A stretch of DNA of 64,000 nt, taken from positions 58,386,096 to 58,450,095 of the forward strand of contig OX365944.1 of the NCBI GenBank assembly GCA_947247005.1. The letters are read 5' to 3'. A model generated the notes under the pieces. The model was not told the DNA's origin. It searched no databases and saw only the letters and a list, made by a program, of their open reading frames with translations. Every line of letters begins with the position of its first letter. The first letter of the stretch is position 1. The DNA comes from Spisula solida. Its lineage: Eukaryota > Mollusca > Bivalvia > Venerida > Mactridae. Positions 12,901 through 25,000 of the stretch are shown here, piece after piece. The position numbers were made by a program, and so were the translations under genes.

Positions 12901-15900
12901 GTAATTCAGTCATGTGAAGACTACCCAGTCATATAATCTTGACCTTAGCAATTACCTGGTAATTCAGTCATGTGAATACTACCCAGTCATATAATCCTGA
13001 CTCAAGCAGTTACCTGGTAATTCAGTCATGTGAAGACTACCCAATCAGATAATCCTGACTCGAGCAGTTACCAGGTAATTCAGTCATGTGAATACTACCC
13101 AGTCATATAATCCTGACTCTAGCAGTTACCTGGTAATTCAGTCATGTGAAGACTACCCAGTCATATAATCCTGACTCTAGCAGTTACCTGGTAATTCAGT
13201 CATGTGAAGACTACCCAGTCATATAATCCTGACTCTAGCAGTTACCTGGTAATTCAGTCATGTGAAGACTACCCAGTCATATAATCCTGACTCTAGCAGT
13301 TACCTGGTAATTCAGTCATGTGAATACTACCCAGTCATATAATCCTGACTCTAGCAGTTACCTGGTAATTCAGTCATGTGAATACTACCCAGTCATATAA
13401 TCCTGACTCTAGCAGTTACCTGGTAATTCAGTCATGTGAATACTACCCAGTCATATAATCTTGACCTTAGCAGTTACCTGGTAATTCAGTCATGTGAAGA
13501 CTACCCAGTCATATAATCCTGACTCTAGCAGTTACCTGGTAATTCAGTCATGTGAAGACTACCCAGTCATATAATCCTGACTCTAGTAGTTACCTGGTAA
13601 TTCAGTAATGTGAAGACTACCCAGTCATATAATCCGGATAGAAGTTACCTGGTAATTCAGTCATGTGAAGACTACCCAGTCATATAATCCTGACTCTAGC
13701 AGTTACCTGGTAATTCAGTCATGTGAATACTACCCAGTCAGATAATCCTGATTCTAGCAGTTACCTGGTAATTCAGTCATGTGAAGACTACCCAGTCATA
13801 TAATCCTGACTCTAGCAGTTACCTGGTAATTCAGTCATGTGAAGACTACCCAGTCATATAATCCTGACTCTAGCAGTTACCTGGTAATTCAGTCATGTGA
13901 AGACTACCCAGTCATATAATCCTGACTCAAGCAGTTACCTGGTAATTCATTCATGTGAAAACTACCCAGTCATATAATCCTGACTCTAGCAGTTACCTGG
14001 TAATTCAGTCATGTGAAGACTACCCAGTCATATAATCCTGACTCAAGCAGTTACCTGGTAATTCAGTCATGTGAAGACTACCCAGTCATATAATCCTGAC
14101 TCTAGCAGTTACCTGGTAATTCAGTCATGTGAAGACTTCCCAGTCATATAATCCTGACTCGAGCAGTTACCTGGTAATTCAGTCATTAAAAGACTACCCA
14201 GTCAGATAATCCTGACTCGAGCAGATACCAGGTAATTCAGTCATGTGAAGACTACCCAATCAGATAATCCTGACTAGAGCAGTTACCAGGTAATTCAGTG
14301 ATGTGAATACTACCCAGTCATATAATCCTGACTCTAGCAGTTACCTGGTAATTCAGTCATGTGAAGACTACCCAGTCATATAATCCTGACTCTAGCAGTT
14401 ACCTTGTAATTCAGTCATGTGAAGACTACCCAGTCATATAATCCTGACTCTAGCAGTTACCTGGTAATTCAGTCATGTGAAGACTACCCAGTCATATAAT
14501 CCTGACTCTAGCAGTTACCTGGTAATTCAGTCATGTGAATACTACCCAGTCATATAATCCTGACTCTAGCAGTTACCTGGTACTTCAGTCATGTGAATAC
14601 TACCCAGTCATATAATCTTGACCTTAGCAGTTACCTGGTAATTCAGTCATGTGAAGACTACCCAGTCATATAATCCTGACTCTAGCAGTTACCTGGTAAT
14701 TCAGTCATGTGAATACTACCCAGTCATATAATCTTGACCTTAGCAGTTACCTGGTAAATCAGTCATGTGAAGACTACCCAGTCATATAATCCTGACTCTA
14801 GCAGTTACCTGGTAATTCAGTCATGTGAAGACTACCCAGTCATATAATCTTGACCTTAGCAGTTACCTGGTAATTCAGTCATGTGAAGACTACCCAGTCA
14901 TATAATCCTGACTCTAGCAATTACCTGGTAATTCAGTCATGTGAATACTACCCAGTCATATAATCCTGACTCAAGCAGTTACCTGGTAATTCAGTCATGT
15001 GAAGACTACCCAGTCATATAATCTTGACCTTAGCAGTTACCTGGTAATTCAGTCATGTGAAGACTACCCAGTCATATAATCCTGACTCTAGCAGTTACCT
15101 GGTAATTCAGTCATGTGAAGACTACCCAGTCATATAATCCTGACTCAAGCAGTTACCTGGTAATTCAGTCATGTGAAGACTACCCAGTCATATAATCTTG
15201 ACCTTAGCAATTACCTGGTAATTCAGTCATGTGAAGACTACCCAGTCATATAATCCTGACTCAAGCAGTTACCTGGTAATTCAGTCATGTGAAGACTACC
15301 CAGTCATATAATATTGACCTTAGCAGTTACCTGGTAATTCAGTCATGTGAATACTACCCAGTCATATAATCTTGACCTTAGCAATTACCTGGTAATTCAG
15401 TCATGTGAATACTACCCAGTCATATAATCCTGACTCAAGCAGTTACCTGGTAATTCAGTCATGTGAAGACTACCCAGTCATATAATCTTGACCTTAGCAA
15501 TTACCTGGTAATTCAGTCATGTGAATACTACCCAGTCATATAATCCTGACTCAAGCAGTTACCTGGTAATTCAGTCATGTGAAGACTACCCAGTCATATA
15601 ATCTTGACCTTAGCAATTACCTGGTAATTCAGTCATGTGAATACTACCCAGTCATATAATCCTGACTCTAGCAGTTACCTGGTAATTCAGTCATGTGAAG
15701 ACTACCCAGTCATATAATCTTGACCTTAGCAATTACCTGGTAATTCAGTCATGTGACCCAGTCATATAATCCTGACTCAAGCAGTTACCTGGTAATTCAG
15801 TCATGTGAAGACTACCCAGTCATATAATCTTGACCTTAGCAATTACCTGGTAATTCAGTCATGTGACCCAGTCATATAATCCTGACTCAAGCAGTTACCT

Positions 15901-16018
15901 GGTAATTCAGTCATGTGAAGACTACCCAGTCATATAATCTTGACCTTAGCAATTACCTGGTAATTCAGTCATGTGAAGACTACCCAGTCATATAATCCTG
16001 ACTCAAGCAGTTACCAGG
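9952..16018. repeat. 58-bp satellite array, about 105 copies, with higher-order repeats
   Basis: The unit GTAATTCAGTCATGTGAAGA + CTACCCAGTCATATAATCCT + GACTCTAGCAGTTACCTG is repeated head to tail for 6.07 kb. Each unit holds an 11-bp near-palindrome TTACCTGGTAA; the variant TTACCAGGTAA also occurs. Variant monomers mark larger repeats. A unit with CATTAAAAGACTACC recurs at about 10,770 and 11,930 (1,160 bp = 20 units) and again near 14,183. The short unit ATCCGGATAG recurs at about 10,390 and 11,547, with ATCCGGATAGAAG at 12,593 and 13,631. The last ~1 kb is largely dimeric, alternating TTGACCTTAGCA and CTGACTCAAGCA monomers. There are no unique spacers and no reading frame. Confidence 0.97.
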
Positions 16019-18204
16019 AAAACTGTTGTGAGAAAGGGAAATATACATACCAGTATCTTTTGTAACAACTTATGCTGCAGCCTTGGATCAAACCCAAGTC
16101 CTCAAGCACTTGAAGCGGACACTACCACTCTGCTATTGAGGTGAATCCCAATTGTTTTCTTTGGCTCAACACCTTCAAATTGTTGAATATCAATGACTGC
16201 AGACCAACGCAAGTCATGTGCAGTTTACAGTTATTGTGTTAAAGTGATGATTTTATGTCGATAGACGTGACATTTTTAATATTTTGCACTTATAAGTGGG
16301 ATTCAAACCTATACTGTAAGGTGCCAACGCCTAGCAATGCAAAGTACAAATGCCTTAGGCAACTCGGCTATTAAACAACCCAAAAATGTTGTGCAAACAA
16401 CCAGTATCAATATGACTACATCATACCAAAACAGGATGACATATGAAGGTTTGTTAACAATCTTTGAATTCAGTGCAGCACATATACAATCCAAGAAACT
16501 TGGGACAAATGCTACATGATGATGGCTATATAAATGACAACACTTTAGAATTGTTTATTCCCTTTTTTATTTTAAATCCCTTCAGGATTGATAACAAAAC
16601 ATTACAATGTAATGGTTAACACATGCACACACAGACATATAATAGCAAATAATGGTATCATCAATCACACAATATCATAGGTCAAAGTTTTCAGAATTTT
16701 TTCAGAACTTCAGCATTTTTAGTGTCCAAAAACAGTCTGCATTCTTAATTATTCCTATGTAAAATGACAATTTTTCAGGATTTAAGGATTTTCAAACTGC
16801 CTACACTTTAACCCATGCAATATCTCACAATAAACTTGACACATTTTAAAAATTACCAATCAGGAATTTAGTTGATCAGACTTATCAAAGAATATATTCT
16901 AATAGATCAGATCATGCAGTGGAATCATGATAACACTATGTATTTGATATGAATACATTTGTGCATTAGGCCACAATCTAGTGTTTTGTTAGACGAATTT
17001 CATATATTCTGCGCATACACTCAGTCATATTACAATAATCAGAAGCATGGATTAGTGACGATAGAGATTTCCATTCAAGTAGCACTGGTTAGTACAAAAT
17101 GAAAATGATCAATTTTAGTACAAATGAAATGAATTCAAACAGTGTTAGGCATCAACGTTTGTAATTGGTCCCTATTTATTCACTTCACACTACCTCTCAA
17201 CACATTCATAAATACACTAATAGCAGCTGGTATATCATGAATAAATCAAATAGTTTATATTCCAATCATCAAGGCCACTTCACACATAACTAATCTATTT
17301 AACGAAGCCTGACACATAAAGAAATTTTGTGATTTTGAAGAATTCTGACAGAAACTGTTGATCAATGTTCCATAGAACAAAACTACCCAGTAATCACAGA
17401 AGCATCCTTACACACAACACCAATGATGTACAAAGTACATATACTAATGAGAACGAATTTTGCTGAAGTCCTATTAACAAGTTGACGTTGATTGATATTA
17501 GTTAAGTGTGATGGGGCTTTAAGATCCATAAGCTATCCTTTCTGCAAATATTAAAATCAGAAAATGACTGAAAAAGCTGTTATAAAATAAAATAAATATT
17601 GATAACTATATATTACTTCATATGTTGTGTTAAACATGTGCATATACCATACTTTAATCTATAAATATCTTCCCTCATTGACAAACAATATATACAAAAC
17701 AAAATCAACAACAGAAGAAACATGTATATAAATAAATAATGAAGATCACCCAGAAAGTTATACAAAGTATTGAATCAGACAAACTTTGTAATCATGTGTA
17801 ATGATACCCAATTTAGTTGACAGTGACCAATCCACAAATCCCCACATGTAAACAGTGACATTCACTGAATGAGTGGAATATATTCATTAACACTAGTGCA
17901 TTGTGGAGTTTTTTGAATAGTCAAAATTGCATTAATTACAAGGTAGCTGCAAACTATAGATCTGTAATTGCCACTTATCAGGAGATGACTTATCTATAGT
18001 GTGCACACACCGTGTCATGTATTTTTGGACATTTCAATAAAACTCCTTAGGTTATATAACCTACCTTTTGAACCAATGAAAACGCCGAATTTTGGCGGTT
18101 GAACAAAAATTTTATCATTAAAATTTTGCTCTCAACAGATGTGACATCATGTATTGGCACAAATTTCTATCGGCCAATCAAAATACAGGATGTTTATACT
18201 TAGC

Positions 18205-18315
18205 AAGTTAGTACAAATTAAGTACATTTTTAATGACTAAAGAGGACTCGCTTTGCTCCACTCGGTCCGCCCTTTTTAATCATTAAAAATTACTTAATAT
18301 GTTCTTAACTATTAC
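18205..18315. repeat. Foldback palindrome with CCAAT-like flank
   Basis: The left arm ATTAAGTACATTTTTAATGA pairs imperfectly with the inverted right arm (ATTTTTAATGATTAAAAAGG read on the minus strand) around a GC-richer apex, ACTCGCTTTGCTCCACTCGG. About 30-60 bp to the left are TGACATCA and CCAATCA motifs. There is no coding content. Confidence 0.6.
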
Positions 18316-20784
18316 ATATTAATCATTTGGTAATGGGAAAGTAAATGCCTTTATAATAATAAATAGAGTTTATTAATAATATTGACCCTTTTAAAGGGCC
18401 ATCTATTTCTACCTATGAGACACATTTCTGAGCACATATGCCTACTAATACCAGTGAGTATCTGTAACTGTCAGACAGCTGGCTGGTAGAAAACTGTAAC
18501 AACTTTTAAAACTAAGTAAATGCTTACCACCCATCCTTATTGACACCAAACATGATTCAAATATTCACTTTTTCACCTTTAGGCAGAAACCATGTAGCAT
18601 TATTGATTTAATTACTTTAATTCAAATCAATAGACTTGACATTTTTACTTTATTTCTGTCTTCAAGCCCAGTTTTCAATGAAAACGCATCATATATAATT
18701 TTACTGTTTACCAAATAACAACTGTTGATTATCATAGTATAATATGCAAAATTCATTTAATTCAAAGTTCAGAACATAAGAAGACGGTGTTTAAATAAAT
18801 CAGGATCTAAATATGTACAATATATTTAAACAGAATTATATCAGAAATTGAACACAATGAAGTAATATATGGGACTAACAAGCTAACACCATGTTTGTTT
18901 TTCTTATTTATTTAAACCCATGTCTCGGCTTTTATCAAATATTACGAAGTAAAGAAGATATTGCCAGATTATATTATATATACTCTTTCAACTACTGTAA
19001 AAGTCATTGGATTTGCAAGGTTTTTGCAAAGGGATAATCTCAAAAAGTTTTAAGATTGGCTAAAATTTCAATGCTAGATTCATCAAACTTCCTGATTGAG
19101 CAAGTCCAGAATTCATGAACTCGAGAATCGTAAGTAGAATTTCCGAAATAAAACACTCATGAAAATAATAGTATTGTACATAACATTTAAACAATAACTA
19201 ATTGATACTTTCGTATTTTGTTATTGTATGTAAAGGAAAGGACGACAGATAAGCACGAATATTCATGGGTTCAAGGCAAAATGTTTGAAACAATATAACA
19301 GTAGTGTACATTATCATAAAAATTTACAGAACAAATGACAATGTCGAGAGTAATTAGGGAAAATATTTCAATGATATCACAGACTTTATACATAAACTTC
19401 AAATCATAACTAACACAACACTATCAGAGAGGAAAGCACAAAAAATGTACATAGAAGACAATCAAAATGTTAAATAGCAACCATAATACTTAAATTCATT
19501 TTTCCAGAAAAACTTTAATAATTCAGATTGACATGAATGTTTTGGATGTCAATTGCACACATTCAACTCATTTGTAACTCGCTATGATGTCAAAAACATA
19601 ATAACAACTCAATAAGTAACTTAACTATGATCTAGTAATTAATACCAATATGAAATTAAATATGTTAGTAATTGTACAGTATAATGAACTGCTCAGCATT
19701 TGGTTCATGAACAAAGCATTTAATTGGATATTTTGAAATAATTATATTTCATGATAAATATTTGTGTTGCTCATATAACTAGCACTAACATTTATAACTA
19801 ACAGTATAACAATAGGATATCAATATCAGATGATTACCCATGACAGACAGACAAACTGACAGGTTCTCAACATGACACACTTCCCTCTCTTTGACCCACT
19901 ATTTACAAATTAAGTTCAATGAAGTCATATTAAAGCACACTGGTAAGGTTTGAAAGCAGCCATATATATTATACATGTTTTTTATTCCAAATGAAGATGA
20001 TGACTTTTAAAAACCATGTTATTATTATACATGTACAGTCATTCCTCTAATACAGGGCTGTCACAATAGGAAAATGAAGCAGGTGCATTTTGCCCAAAAT
20101 ATCATTGGCATATAAAACTTACATACATGATCTAAACTAGACCTATCTCTGACAGTATTGAAGACACCATAATACCACTTTTCATAAAATTCAATGACAG
20201 TCACAATCTTGGATTAGATATAAACAAATCCAAGAGAAATAACTCTGTGACTGCAAAGCCTTGAACAAAGCACACACATGTATGAACATTGTGTTAAACA
20301 GACATTGTATGGTAATCGCCCATCATAACCCACCTATTTTTCTGGCATGAATAATCAAAATTAAGAGATGTTTAACCAATCATTATAGGATAAAAACGGT
20401 GATTTTGCTCATACGTTAACGGGACGAAAACCATGCGTAAACATATAGATTCACGCGCTGTTAACGTCCAGTTTTACGTATGCTTATTTCAGGGCCGCGC
20501 CGGCGACTATAAACGTTGTACAGCGTCAAATGAACAGTGATTCTCATTTTATTTCTAACTACTAATTAGTTTTCTATAATATTTCCATAATATTTAAATC
20601 ATCAATGAAAACAAACCCGCAGTATCCATGTTTTCTTTGTATTTGCCGATCCCGGAAGTTGACGTGCATAACAATAACTGGTATGACGTTTGTCTTCGTG
20701 ACGTCGCCACAAATTCTCCCGCCAAAATATCATTATTTTGACAAACAAACGCATTAATTGATGTTTTTTATGCTATAATAGCGT

Positions 20785-20935
20785 TTACGCATGTTTTTTT
20801 CTTGTTATAACATATGCAGAGTCCTTCGGGAGCGTTGGTGCCCTCGCCCTGGCGGGCTTGGGCACCAACCGTCCCTCGGGACTCTGCAGATGTTATAGCC
20901 CGAAAAAGCATGTGTTAACCCTACATTAGACAATG
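20785..20935. repeat. Long foldback palindrome with GC-rich apex
   Basis: Arms around ATAACATATGCAGAGTCC and its inverted partner GGACTCTGCAGATGTTAT pair over about 60 bp. They include a perfect inner stem, GTTGGTGCCC/GGGCACCAAC. To the left lie TATGACGTTTG and GTGACGTCGCC. The small frame on this stretch is a by-product of the hairpin. Confidence 0.75.
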
Positions 20936-21675
20936 CAACTGCTACTGGAAGAACAAGTGACATCCCTACTGTTGAAGGGTAAGCATAGTATTCTGTCCTA
21001 GGATGCTGTAGTGTAATATGCATGTACTACTTGGAATGAGCACAACACTATCATGGTAGGTATGAAACACTATGCACATACGGGAGCTCACATAGTTTGA
21101 TTACAACCATACATATTGCACACACCTTACATAGATGAGAATATGATCCCAGTATACTAGACAGTGTACAGTGTCTCTCTGAAGTCTTTAAACAACTGTA
21201 CACTGTGGTTGGTATAGGAGAACAAAATATCAACACCCGCTTGATGCTGTGGTACTCCCGTTAGTTTGTGTGATATCCATTGTGTTGTTTCCCTGTGGTC
21301 ATACAGTAATAGATGCTCCAACATATCTTACTGTCATGATTGGCTCAGTAAATGATTTATCTGAAAATTCAACAAAATGAAAGTAGCTGGTGCTGTATTA
21401 TTGCTGCATATACACAATATTTTACAATGTTTGTTTATTATTTTTAGGTTTAACACTGTTTTCAACAATTTTTCATTTATATAAGGTGGCCGATACACTT
21501 AGCCTGCTTAACCAGTTCCAACTTACCCTTCCACTGCTTTCAATTTTCATTAAAGGATATGACCTGGGAATCAAACCCAGATTGCTAGATTACAAATCCA
21601 GCACAATACCACAATACAACTGAACCACCATACCTTACAACATGAAACTCACTGAAAGTGTTGCATCAGGGAATA

Positions 21676-21967
21676 ACAAAACTGCGTTCAATAAAAGCTT
21701 ATGCCTAGATCAATAACTAGCTTAGTCAATTAGGGGCCATAATTCAGTTGAAATGTTGGATAGTGTTACATGGCATTGACAATGTAAGGCGTCTAGATGG
21801 TTAACAAGTATGCCAAGTTTGAAAGCAATGCCTTATTAAACTTTGAAATATTTAAGTTTCAAAAACTTGAAAGTTTTGGTTAACGTTTTTAAATGGGATT
21901 GTCCAACGAATGGACATACTTGAAATCACTATATGCCTCTTGCATCAGTAGATGCTGGGGCATAAAA
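21676..21967 (+). repeat. Hairpin-tailed dispersed repeat
   Basis: It starts ACTGCGTTCAATAAAAGCTT, contains AGGGGCCATAATTC and ATGCCAAGTTTGAAAGC, and ends with TGCATCAGTAGATGCTGGGG then CATAAAA. The same head, body and tail recur at 33139, 37491 and 46705 in this window, which defines the family. Confidence 0.7.
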
Positions 21968-22039
21968 CAATCTCATAACCTTTAGACAACAGGCGTTTTC
22001 ATATTTGAAAGATTCTAAGATGTCTGCCATATTAATGAG

Positions 22040-25000
22040 CTATCTAACCTGTGCTTTATACATATCTTTAACATCTACTAGATCCAGCTTAAGTTCCTCT
22101 GCTTCCTCCACCTTCTCTCCATACATCTGTAGTATTGCATTGTAGCGCTGATCTAAATCCTGTAATATAGTACATTGTACTGTTAGTTCATACTATACTC
22201 CATATATCTAATAAATAATACCTTTTGCTGGGTGATAGTGCTGTACAGTAATTTACTAAGGTTTGAATCCCACTATAGGTGCAAACTATTTGTCACATGT
22301 TTATTACCAATTCAATAATGTGTATTGAGGGGGGGGGGGGAACAATTCAATTATGGTACTGATGTAATAAGACACCTTATCAAGGGAGATCGGTCTTAAT
22401 ATAGTACAGAGAATTTGACAGACTCTCAACCTTCTATTAGCATAATTTAAAGGCTCATTTGTTGTCTATATTTATAACCGCGGTTGAATGTTTTCATAAA
22501 CAGGAAGTAAAACGAAGACACTCAATGTGAAATATACAAACACAAATTTAAATGACCGATATTGCACAATTTGCTCGCATAAAAAAATATATTCAATGCA
22601 ATAACCTTGTAATATATTCATGCATAAAGGTCAGGATCAAGTCAAATTCTCTGTGCTAAATATTTGTAATAAAAAGCTGCAAATGAGATGCATACACATT
22701 CTAGCTTATGGTATTTAGCGATTGAAAAGTTTACATTTAGTTAACACAAAACATCATATCTGCAGACTTTAATCATACAAGAAGTAACCTAGGCATATCA
22801 GCAAAATCTACACTTTTACTTTTTAACCAAGAGACAACATGCCAATCAAAGCACACATCGTTGAAAATATAAGAGAGTGACTATTGATGAACAAACAGAA
22901 TGTTACCATTTCCAAAACTGACCTTATATTGTTCTTCAAGCAGTGGCATATCCTTGACTCTCTCCTCCAGTGTATCATTCTGATTACTTAGATCAACAAG
23001 TTCCTTCGCCATAGATTCTCTCGTCCTCTCCAACGATCTTATCTCACTCTGTTATAGATCATATATATACGCAATTAGTACAAGTACTCATATAGAATCA
23101 AGTCTAACTGTAATTGTACAGTGTTTTGATACTATCATACATAGAGTACAAGGCTGTAAATTCATATCATATTAAATGTACATGTGGTCTAAGAATAAAT
23201 GCATAAGCTATAGAATACCAGTGTAAGACAACAAGTTTAATGTGAACAGTGACATAATATGGAAAATTTTGGAATCTCCATTGATAGTGTGTACTTTTAA
23301 AGCAAGAGGACATGGGCTTCCTGGATGCATTTTACTATAAAGGAGAAAATGGTATAAGTAGCTTTCAGTCCTAACTATATGATAACCTAAGAAAAGTTCT
23401 AGCTAGTCAATACATTGTTGATTGGACATGTTAATTTATATGCACAGACAGTACAGGGAGTTTAAAAATATATGTTACAGTTTCGTGAGTTAATAAATTA
23501 CTTCAATATGTAATATGTTAAAAACGAAATGCACAGTTGAAACAGGAAATTTCAAAATTTAAATTGTTCCAGCCTAGTTTTGAAACGTGTCGTTAGTATG
23601 CCTCTTGTATATATACAAATATAATATATGAAGCTTCTTTATCTTCTATTCTACAACTAAACAGGCACATTATATGAGAAGAATATTCTCCCCAATTATG
23701 AGCAAAGAAGGATGAGTGGTTACGCACCTGAAGATGACTTATCTCCCCTTCTCGTAGTTTTAACTGAGATTGTAGATTCTCTAGGAGATTAGCAGCTCCA
23801 CTCTGTCTTAATGCTTCATATAGACTGTGTTTGTTACCATTAGGGGATGATAGTACGAAACTTCTATCCAGTTCATCCTGAAATTGAGGGGTCAGTCACA
23901 TCAGGAATAGTAAACATAGGGGGACAAATAAGTTCAATTTATATGATTTTAAAAACAACACTAGTTATGGTTGCATTCAAATTAAACATACCATTGATTT
24001 ACTAGTGACAAAAACCTCAGGTCATAGTGATCAAACAACATACAAAAAGTTCTGTTCTGTTCAGTAAAGCATGTTGTTCAGTGGTTTCAGTCACAGAAGA
24101 TATCAACAACACAACTTCAGTTTTTTTTACATAACTAGGGCAAAAATCATCTGACTTAAAAGGCCTGAAAAAAATCATTATCAAGTCTTGGTACCAAATA
24201 TTCATGTGAAGTTTCATTGAAATCTGACCAACAGTTAGGGTGAACAAGTGCAGACAAAACAAGAGATGTTTGTAAAACATGTATGCCCCCATGGCAGCCC
24301 AATAGTCAGAAACGGTGAAGGTCACAGTAACCTTGACCTTTGACCTACTGACCTCAAAATCAATAGGGGTCATCTACTGTTGCTGAGCAACGTCTATAAA
24401 AAGTTTAAAGATCCTAGGTCAAAGCGTTCTTGAGTTATTGAACGGAAACCATTTAAACAGAAATAGTTAAGGTCACAGTGACCTTGACCTTTGACCTACT
24501 GACCTCAAAATCAATAGAGGTCATCTACTGTTGCTGACCAAAGTCCATGTAAAGTTTGAAGATCCTAGGTTAAAGCGTTCTTGAGTTATTGAACGGAAAC
24601 CATTTTATACGACCGACAGACAGACCGACAGACATGTGCAAAGCAATATACCCCCTCATCAAAGATGGGGGGCATTAAAAAACAAAATGTCTCCCCCCCC
24701 CCCACTATATATATATGGGAGACAAAATGTGGACACATACCTGAGTGATAGCTGAGAATGATTGCTCATGTAGACTGCCTACCATACTGTCCTGCCTGGA
24801 TACAGATACAGGTGATGGTGTAGCGAGAACTGGTGTACGTGACTTACTCCTCTGTAAATCTTTCTCCTTTAAATAAAATTCACAACACAACAAATTACAA
24901 CAAGCAGGCGTATACTGGCTACATACTGTATATACACAAGTTATGAAACTGATCCTATTACTTTCAAGAAATAAATAATCCATGTCTTTTAAAGATCAAC

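Larger units (their letters stand above)
16019..22039. other. Non-coding region between the satellite and TMF1
   Basis: No exon could be supported on either strand. It contains two foldback palindromes (18205-18315 and 20785-20935) and a hairpin-tailed dispersed repeat (21676-21967). It should hold the 3' UTR of TMF1 and perhaps a very short last coding exon, which I could not locate. Confidence 0.5.

Noticed and set aside
9952..16018. CRISPR-like regular repeat array
   Set aside because: The 58-bp units abut directly with no unique spacers, and the context is eukaryotic. It is a satellite.
24017..24373. 118-codon minus-strand frame
   Set aside because: It spans a dispersed repeat and its composition follows the repeat's TGACCTTTGACC modules; it is a shadow.
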